NCBI GenBank assembly: GCA_947625765.1
Contig: CANQPP010000001.1
Span: 91,298 to 155,297 of the forward strand
DNA length: 64,000 bases
Direction of reading: 5' to 3'
Origin: an uncultured Clostridia bacterium
GTDB lineage: Bacteria; Bacillota; Clostridia; Christensenellales; UBA1750
The position numbers and the translations under genes are program-made. The notes beneath the pieces are model-generated. The model was not told the origin of the DNA, searched no databases, and was given only the letters and a program-made list of their open reading frames with translations. Shown one piece after another: positions 47,775 through 55,800 of this stretch; the stretch's first letter is position 1; the number at the start of each line of letters is the position of its first letter.

Positions 47775-47916
47775 AGGATAAGGAAGGACTTTGAGGTGGT
47801 AGATTTCGTACCGACCACACGCCGATGGCATGACAGGGGCAACCCGAGGGATGCAGGAGACAGGTACGCCTGCCAAAGTCCAAGTGCGGGGTCGCTAAAC
47901 GGCGACCCCTTTCCTT
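47775..47916 (+). ncRNA. Structured pseudoknot RNA, copy 1
   Basis: The core is 47786-47881: GGACTTTG closes on CAAAGTCC. Inside are GTGGT/ACCAC, hairpin GGG-CAA-CCC and hairpin GCAGG/CCTGC, whose loop GGTAC pairs back to GTACC, giving a pseudoknot. A terminator follows (GGGGTCGC 47888-47895 / GCGACCCC 47902-47909, then TTTCCTT). Copy 2 preserves every helix with compensatory changes. It does not match a riboswitch or ribozyme class I know. Confidence 0.7.
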
Positions 47917-47956
47917 CTCCAGCTGAATTGCGCGGTTATGGTAAACAGGAAAGATT

Positions 47957-48073
47957 GGCGCTTTGAGGTGGTAAATTTCGTGGCGACCACACGCCGCTGG
48001 TATGACAAGGGAAACCTGAGAGATGCAGGAGAATGCCACGCCTGCCAAAGCACCTATCATAAGTCCAAAGCGC
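47957..48073 (+). ncRNA. Structured pseudoknot RNA, copy 2
   Basis: Same fold as copy 1 with paired substitutions: pseudoknot GTACC/GGTAC becomes GTGGC/GCCAC, closing pair A-T becomes G-C (GCTTTG/CAAAGC), and GGGCAACCC becomes AGGGAAACCT. The conserved single-stranded parts are GAGGTGGTA, ATTTCGT, CACGCCG and GATGCAGGAGA. An extra CAAAGCGC at 48066-48073 can form a longer closing stem with GCGCTTTG. The promoter is unclear; a weak -10 (TATGGT) lies near 47937. Confidence 0.65.
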
Positions 48074-48107
48074 GGCAGAAACATTTTTAAATTTTTTCTT
48101 CCGTATA

Positions 48108-48136
48108 TTGTTTTTGGCGGTTGTCTATGCTATACT
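48108..48136 (+). promoter_or_regulatory. Promoter of par-like antitoxin RNA
   Basis: TTGTTT (48108-48113), 17-base spacer, TATACT with a TGC extension (48131-48136). The upstream region is T/A-rich. Confidence 0.75.
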
Positions 48137-48142
48137 GTCTAC

Positions 48143-48220
48143 AGGCTAAAGACAGTCATACTCCAAACAGAGAATGGCCAAGCGAAACCCCCGGTGTTGC
48201 AGCACCGGGGGTTTCTACTC
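48143..48220 (+). ncRNA. Antitoxin RNA of a par/Fst-like type I system
   Basis: About 78 nt, from the promoter above to a terminator GAAACCCCCGGTG/CACCGGGGGTTTC (48184-48215). It contains TAAAGACAG and TCCAAACAGAGAAT. Both are repeated in the same order at the toxin locus (48323-48353), where they are antisense to the toxin mRNA start region. The RNA can therefore pair with the toxin ribosome site and start codon, as RNAII does with fst in plasmid par loci. The terminator is shared with the converging toxin transcript. Confidence 0.75.
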
Positions 48221-48250
48221 TATTTCAGTGGTAGAGCATCCACAGGTTGA

Positions 48251-48343
48251 TTACCGGCCAATCACACTGTCCAGCCATTTGCAAATGAAATAAGAAATCA
48301 CATTTGCCATAACAGTGCAAATTAAAGACAGAAAAAATTCCAA
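48251..48343 (-). CDS. Fst/holin-like type I toxin, 30 aa
   Basis: TTG start 10 bases after AAGGAGG. The product is MEFFLSLICTVMANVISYFI plus CKWLDSVIGR: one transmembrane helix with the CKWLD end seen in Fst-like and putative holin-like toxins of Firmicutes. A -10 TATACT with TGC extension lies at 48398-48393 (minus strand); the -35 is poor. Expression without the antitoxin RNA would damage the membrane. Both transcripts end in the shared terminator at 48184-48215. Confidence 0.75.
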   Translation of the reverse strand: MEFFLSLICTVMANVISYFICKWLDSVIGR

Positions 48344-48566
48344 ACAGAGAATACCTCCTTCCTGTTTCCAGTATAGGGGTGGCAACAGGACAAGTATAGC
48401 ACGGAACTAGTGTTCGCGCTACAAAAAATGACATCTTTTGACTCTGTGGATCAGTATAGCATTAGCGACAGATTGGTAAACCAATAAAATATTTCCCCCT
48501 CTATAAGAGCGGATGAATCCGTAGTATAATGAGAGATGAATCAAACCGCGAAAGGAGGAACAGGAT

Positions 48567-49220
48567 GTGAGAGACGTGTATGAGTATGCGAAGTATTTCA
48601 TAAAAAATGGGGCCGATACGACTCCGAACACATACGACGGGAACATGAAATTACAGAAGTTACTCATGCTGGCTGATTTGGCGAACATAGCAGAACATGG
48701 CGTTCCTTTGTTCAATGAGCCAGTTCTTGCTTTTAGAAACGGATGTGTGGTTGAAAAAGTACGGTTGCGCTACAAGAACGATTATGATAGTTTCAAGCGT
48801 GATAGTGATTCATTTGATTCTGATTTCTCTGAGCAGGAATATGAAATTCTCAACTTGATAATCAACGTTTTTGGTAAGGTTTCGGCACGAGAGTTATCCA
48901 AAATCAACCATACTCTTGAATCTTGGAAAGTCGCATACGCAGCTGGTCTGCGTGCAGATAGCTTTCATGATAAGAAGCGCTCCGTCGTTGATATGATGTC
49001 CCAGGCGGATGATATTGCCCGTATGCGTGACGTTATTCGGGCTTACCGTCAATCGTCCAGAGATACAATGGCGCACGAAGTTATCAATGGCGTGACCTTT
49101 TATTATGAAGGCTTTAAAATGTCCGATGAAGTAATAGAGCAATTGGAAGGCTTTTCGTTGGATGCAGAAGATGATTCATACAGCGTATATATGGACAACG
49201 GAGAGCTGGTGATTTATTGA
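48567..49220 (+). CDS. Panacea-domain antitoxin (module 2), 217 aa
   Basis: GTG start eight bases after AAAGGAGG. The Panacea pattern is clear (DVYEYAKYFIKNGADTTPNT; MKLQKLLMLADLANIAEHGV; PVLAFRNGCVVEKVRLRYKN). A C-terminal extension of about 80 residues follows. A TATAAT box lies at about 48528. The stop overlaps the next start (TGATG). Same family as 45921-46409, but diverged. Confidence 0.75.
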   Translation: MRDVYEYAKYFIKNGADTTPNTYDGNMKLQKLLMLADLANIAEHGVPLFNEPVLAFRNGCVVEKVRLRYKNDYDSFKRDSDSFDSDFSEQEYEILNLIINVFGKVSARELSKINHTLESWKVAYAAGLRADSFHDKKRSVVDMMSQADDIARMRDVIRAYRQSSRDTMAHEVINGVTFYYEGFKMSDEVIEQLEGFSLDAEDDSYSVYMDNGELVIY

Positions 49221-49556
49221 TGGAGTACGTCGAGGGGCAGGGACTTCTCGGTAGAGTGAGGTTTCGTGATGGAGCGACTCCGAGGTATGATAGACCATAT
49301 CTGGTAGTGAACGTTTCCGACACACATATAGAAGTCCTCAACATATCATCTACGCATGGTAAAGAGAAGAAACTGTTGTATCCGACGAATTTTGAGTTGG
49401 TTCATTACAATCCTCTTTTTGAATCCGTCATTTGTAAAACTGGATTCTCTTACTAGGATTGATAAAATAGAATGCGACCGCTTTCACCTATTGAGTGGTG
49501 GGGCGAGGCTAAACGATAATGATTTAAACGCGATCAAGAGACGAATTTTGCGTTAA
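49220..49556 (+). pseudogene. Frame-shifted toxin of Panacea module 2
   Basis: The first frame reads MEYVEGQGLLGRVRFRDGAT to NPLFES and then stops at 49455. A second frame, one base on, continues as SFVKLDSLTRIDKIECDRFH then LLSGGARLNDNDLNAIKRRI to 49556. The join aligns with KDSFVQMDN in the intact toxin at 46410-46841. A single-base indel near 49428 or a programmed shift would explain this; no slippery site is visible. Confidence 0.65.
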
Positions 49557-49651
49557 GCGTAGGTCTTGATGATGTGTCGGGCGCGTATTGCCCGCAACAC
49601 TCAGATATTTCGACTAACGAGAATGCGTCATTTTATTTAGAACATTCAGCG

Positions 49652-49679
49652 CCATGGGATAACCCATGGTTCTTTTTTT
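49652..49679 (+). terminator. Rho-independent terminator
   Basis: CCATGGG/CCCATGG with loop ATAA, then TTCTTTTTTT. It ends the accessory region before the tape-measure gene. Confidence 0.9.
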
Positions 49680-49728
49680 GCCCATTTTGGGCGGGGATGT
49701 CCACGATGATTTAAGCGAGGATGATGAA

Positions 49729-49803
49729 ATGGTGTACTCCAATCAATACACCGCCCTGAATGAGGTTTGCGTGAATAAGCGTGGTGAAACCATTGGCAGA
49801 TGA
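49729..49803 (+). CDS. Possible small protein before tape measure, 24 aa
   Basis: ATG eight bases after GCGAGG. The product is MVYSNQYTALNEVCVNKRGE plus TIGR. The stop overlaps the tape-measure start region, suggesting coupling. The frame is open upstream (DVHDDLSEDDE), so it might be the remnant end of a tail chaperone gene. Confidence 0.35.
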   Translation: MVYSNQYTALNEVCVNKRGETIGR

Positions 49804-52800
49804 TATTACCCTACTAATTCCAGTACGACTGAACGAAGGGCAGATAGCTACCCAGCTTTCCGAGATACAAGGAAAACTTACTCAGGCTCCTGTAAAGATA
49901 CCTATTACTCTTGATACCAGTGGTATGGCGCAGACCATATCTGTTCAAGTGCAGGGCGCGACCGACCAGCTTGCGGCTTCTCTTTCAAAACAGATGGATC
50001 AACTCTCCGAGTTGCAGGCCAAGCTCATCGTCGAGCAGAACAGGATAGCCACTGGCGGTCAAGATAACGGAACGCTCAAGGTTCTCCAAGCACAAGTAAA
50101 GGCCTTAAACGAGGGAATCTCCGCTTCTGCCCGTGCCATGCAACAGGTAAACAAGAGTGCGGCTGATGCGGCCAAGCATGAAGCTAGTGCCCAGAAGCAG
50201 GCTCTGGATGTAGCGAAGCAGAAGGAAGCTCTGTACAAGAGGATCGCCAATCTGCAAGAGCGGATCACTAAGTCCGGCTCTACTACCGAGAAAGCGACCA
50301 CCGCCCGGCAGAGCCTAAACGACTTGCAGACTGCTGTAAGCGGCAATACAACCCTGGCTGACATAGATGAAAGTTCCAGGAAGATACATGACTTCGGCAA
50401 CACTGTTGTTGAGATAGAGCAGGAAGCAAAGGCCGCTACTCAAGCCACGACACAGGCCATTAAGGATCAGGCTGAGAAACTTGAAGCAGCGAAGAAGAGC
50501 ATGCAGGCCCAGCGCTCCAAACTGTCTCCTTATCTGGATGTGTCTGAGGAGGCTAGGAAGCGCGACAGTGCTATTAAGGGATGGCAGACCTTTACTTCTA
50601 GGGATAATCTGTCCGACACGCAGCTCAAGAAGGCGCTGACCGAGGAGCAGAATAGCGCTGTTACTACTGCGAGAATCGTTGCGCAGGCAGAAGAACAAAA
50701 GCGTCAGACACGGCAGGCCAGCACGAATATTGCCAAGGAACAGAAGCAGGTTATCTCTGACCTCAATAAGGTCGAAGAGAAGGTAAGTAAACTCCCAGAT
50801 TCTCTTACCTCCCAGAGCGCCGTTCTGAATCAGTTACAGAACGTTAGGACGGCGCTACAACAGCCCGTTACGGATAGTACGGCTCTGTCTGGATATGCAG
50901 ATACGATTCGTCAAGCCAATCTGGAAGCGAATAAGCTCGCGCAGACAGAGAAAGAGACGAATAAGGTTCTGTCTGAACGGGCGGCCCTACAGAAGAAAAT
51001 CGTTTCCGAGAAGGCGGCAGTAGCTCCTTACGCGGAAAAGAACGAAGGCGCGGCCACTACTCTGGCTGGCCTTGAGCAATTGGAGAAGGATGCTCAGACT
51101 GAGGCTTTCTCTATTGCGGAGCTAAAGACTAGGCTTGGCGAGCTTTCTGTTGAGAGAGCGAAGAACGTCAAAGCGGCAAAAGACCAGGAAGCTCAAAGCA
51201 AGCAGGATGCTAAGGCCCATGAGCAAGAGTCTAAAGATGTAAACAAACTATCCACATCTCTAAAGACGCTGAACGCGCAGCTCAATACGGTTCGCAAGAG
51301 TTCGGGAATTGCCGAGGCTGGAGACATTGCTATAAACTCTGGCAACTTTGCTTTAGGGCAACAACTTGAGATTTACCAGAAGCAACTTAAGAACGTTGTT
51401 GGGCGGTTTGATGTTAATACAGAAGGTCTTAATATCAATCGCCTTATGGGGCTTTCGGGCGAGGACAGGACTTCCCTGGTCAATCAAGCAGAAAGCGTTT
51501 CGTCGGCAATCAAGAAGGCTCTTAAATCTGGAAACGACGCTATTGGTAAACAGACAGAGGCATGGAAAGAAGCCGCTGATGCTTATAGCAAGTACAAGCT
51601 AGACCTAAAGACGTTCTCTCGCCAGAACACTGGTATAAACGCAGACCGTGCTCAGACCATAGCCTTCAACAATCTGTTGAGTCAAGCTCAGGACTACCAC
51701 AATAACTTCGCGGCTAACTTCCAGCGGATGCCGGAGCTAAACGAGAAGTATTTGCAGTTTGTTGAACGGTTGCGCGATCCTTCCAAATGGGAAGGCGGTG
51801 AGAAGCAGGCCCGTGCCTACTATACCACGCTCCGCAAAGAGGCTCAGACCGCAGGCGTTGAAGTAGAAAGCCTAAGCACCCAGCTCAATAAGCTGTGGAC
51901 GAGCCACGTAGGCCAAGCTCTGACAGTCGCTGCTTGGTCGCTAATGACCCATTCTCTGCGGCAAGTGTACGATAACGTAGCGGCAGTAGATAAGGCCATG
52001 ACCGAGCTAAAGAAGGTCACGGACGAGACATCTGCCACCTACGATAAGTTCCTGGATAATGCCTCTGTTCGAGCGAAGAAGCTAGGTGCTACGCTGGCTG
52101 ATACCGTGCAGGCCACAGCGGATTTCGCCCGCCTTGGCTATTCCCTAAAGGACGCCGAGAGCATTTCCGATACCGCTATTCTGTATAAGAACGTCGGTGA
52201 CGGAATTGAGAGCGTGTCCGACGCATCCGAAGTCGTTATCTCTGCGATGAAGGCTTTCGGTGTTGAAGCCCAGAACTCCATTTCCATTGTCGATAAGCTA
52301 AACGAAGTTGGCAACAACTACGCTATTAGCTCTAAGGGAGTCGGCGATGCCTTACTGCGAAGCGGCTCTGCTCTTGCCGCGTCTGGTAATACCTTAGAGG
52401 AATCCATCGGCTTAATCGTTGCTATGAACAACGTTATGCAAGACCCCGATGTTGTGGGTACTGCACTGAAAACGTTGAGTATGAGACTGCGGAACACTGC
52501 TGGTGAACTCGAAGCTCTGAATGAGGATGCTACGGGCGCGGCAGAGAGCATAACCAAACTGCAAACCCAGATTCTGAATCTGACCAATGGCAAGGTCAAT
52601 ATCATGGCAGACAATAATACGTTCAAGTCTACCTACGATATTGTTGTTGAGCTGTCCCAGGTTTGGAATAGTTTGACGGATAAGGCACAGGCCGATATTA
52701 CTAGGCTCGTCGCTGGTGTCCGTCAAGGTAACGCTTTCGCTTCGCTAATGACGAACATGGCTGGCGAAGGCGGCGGAATGGCAGCAGCAGAAACCGCTTC

Positions 52801-55800
52801 CAATGCTATGGGTTCTGCAATGAAGGAGAACGAAGCATACCTGAACTCCATCGAAGGTACGATGGCTCAGTTCAATGCTTCTTTTGAGACGTTCTCCTCG
52901 AACCTGCTTGACACCACGGCTGTTAAGAGCTTCATTAACGCAGGCAAAGGGCTTCTTGATGTTCTGAATGCCATAGTGAAAACCGTTGGTGTTGTGCCAA
53001 CAACGACCTTGTTTACGGTTATCGGCAAAGGCATAAAAGGCGTATTCAAGAATAAGGCTTATGACACTGTTGGCTATGCTTTGAAGAAGTATAGTAGCGG
53101 TGACTTAAAGAAAACATTCTCTTCTCTTGGTGATGTAGGAAACGGCAGTTTCCTCGAATTGCAGCATGAAGGTGCATTCCAGAATAAAGAATTTGCGGAA
53201 CTCATTTCTCAAATGTCCGTTTATGATGAGAAAACTAGAAACGCGATTCTAAGCACCAACCTGTTTAGTAAAGCCCAGCGGAATATGATAAATACCGCCG
53301 TGCAGGCCGTACAGACAAACAAGATATTTAATGCTTCTTTGTTTGATATGACCTCTGATAAATTCAAGGAATTATCTGCGAAGGATCAGTCTGTATTAAA
53401 GGGCTTTGTCACCAAGAATATCGGGTATGATAAATACTATTCCAGCTTTGCGGAAATCAGTAATTTAAAGGGATTCGACTACCTAAGTGAAGATGCAAAA
53501 GGATTCGTTAAAGAAACCGTTGAAGCGCAGGGGCAAGTTGGAAAATTAAAGGATCAGTTGGAATCTTTTGATCGGCTCAATGGCGGATTTGCGATGCTTG
53601 GCTCCTCATTGAAAAGTATATTCCTTGACCCTGCCACTTATATCATGATGACCATCGCTGCATTTAAAATGTTATATGATTGGATAAATAAAACCATAAA
53701 GTCCAATCAGGAACTCATAGAGGAAATGCAGGATGCTACTGAAAAGGCAAAAGAGTACGAATCAGAGATTTCCGAATTACAAGAAAAAAGCAAGGCTAAT
53801 CAAGAAGAGTTATCTGATAAAAGCCTTTCTCAATCGCGCATTGATTATCTGCAAAAGGAAAATACGCTGCTCAATGAACAGATTGATTTTCTTAAGCGGC
53901 TAAAATCAGAAGAGGAAGGCCTCTCCGAAAAAAGAGCTAAACAGTTCGCCAACAATGAAGGAAGGCTAACTGGTTGGCAACGGGTTGTTGAGGCCAACCG
54001 ACAAGATGGCTTTTGGAGTGGCGGATTACCAGAGTTTTTCAATACTCTAACAGCTCTATCCGATGCTGATGAGAACTTTGCAGTAAATCATCCAGGAGAG
54101 TCATTTTGGAAAAGTTTATTAAGTCCTTTTACTCTTGGTATTTCTAACCTTTTCTGGGGAGAAGAGAGCGCGTATGATGTTGATGCCCGCATTGAGCGAT
54201 ATAACGATATTGCAAATCGCCAGGATAATCATACATCATATTACAAATACAAGAGTTATATGGGCAACGGGCTTTCTTCCGTTGAAAACTACCATGCTTG
54301 GCAACTATATCTCCAAAATAAAACCGACGAACAACTCGACGAGTGGTTGGAAGATAATGCGGAGTATGCCCAAAATGCCATGGACGCTATGCTGGTTCTT
54401 GAAAAGAATCCGCATGCGAATGAAACGGAGATTGCGAATCTACGAAAGATAATCAACACATATGCACAAGCGCAGATTCGTGACTTAGGTATCTCTACTT
54501 TTGAAGAGTTTATGGGTTCCGGCATATCTTCTGATAGTGCTTCTGGCTTATCTGCTTTTGCCAAAGAATATAGCGAAGCATTGGCTTCCGAAGATGAGAA
54601 AGCGATAGCTGAATTAACGACTAGATTCCAAACCGAGTTCAACAGCACCTACAACTTCATGCAGGTTGTTGGATACACAATTGATGATCTAGTTAATAAA
54701 CTGCAAGAGCTGGAAGATGCTGGCTCCGATGTTGTTATCCGTGTCACTGCGGAAGGATTCCAGAGCACCATAGATAAAGTAAACTCTTTGCAAGATGTTC
54801 TGGAACAGATAACCAATAAAGAGTTTTCTGTTGACGATGCAATTCAATACGCTCTTGAGAATAACCGCGCCGATTACCTGGAAGATATTGACTTTAAAAA
54901 CGGAGATTTAAGCAAGTTCTATCAGCATCTGCGTGAAGAACAAAAGGCAGAATCGGATCAGCTTATTGAGGATATTACTCACGATATTGAGCTTTATGAA
55001 GAGAAGTTAGCTGAGTATGAAAAGGGGCCGACAAAGGAATATCTGGATAAGTCCATGCAGGGCGAAGGGCTAACAGAAAGCGAAGCTAGATATCGCTGGG
55101 AGCAAGATAAAAATGATTATCAGAAGGAGCTAGATGTTGCAAAAGCACGGCTCGATGCCGCGCAGTATCAGGCTTATTCTGCGTCCTCATCACAACTTGC
55201 AACCCGTAATTACGCGGAATCTCTAAAGGCTCCGATTCAAAATGCTATTGATTCACTGAATCAGGGTACTTTCGACACATTCCCGATTGATGATCTCCTA
55301 AGTAAATTCCCGCAACTTCTTGGCGCAATTCAGCAGTATAACGCAGGAATTATCTCCGCCGAGGATTTGACGAGGCAATTCTCTACCGTTTTAGGGCAGA
55401 TAAATGCACAGTCTTTTGAATCGGCCATTAACGGAGTTATTGACGCTGTTAATGAATATGGAGCCAATTCTTCGCAGGTCTATGATGCGTTCGCAGAATT
55501 AGAGGCAATTATTCCTGGCGTCACAGCTCTGTTCTACGATGATGCTGGGGCTATTAACGAGCAAGGTTTAGCTTCCCTGCAATCTGCCGACAGTCTGTAT
55601 GTGTTCATCAGCTCCATGATGCAGGCGAACATCGCGGCCGCGCAAGCGAATTATGACAACCTTAACAGTCAGTTGCAACGAGTTTCCGAGTTGGCGAACG
55701 ATGCTGCTTTCAATTTGCAGTATATGGCTGCTTCTGCGGCTTTGACTGATGCTAAAAAGCAATATGCTGAGTTCCAGGAAACTTGGAAGAACATGCAATC

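Noticed and set aside
48222..48262. tRNA D-arm-like sequence (TTTCAGTGGTAGAGCATCC)
   Set aside because: No acceptor or T arm can be found around it; it lies between the type I terminator and toxin gene and is probably chance or a small relic.
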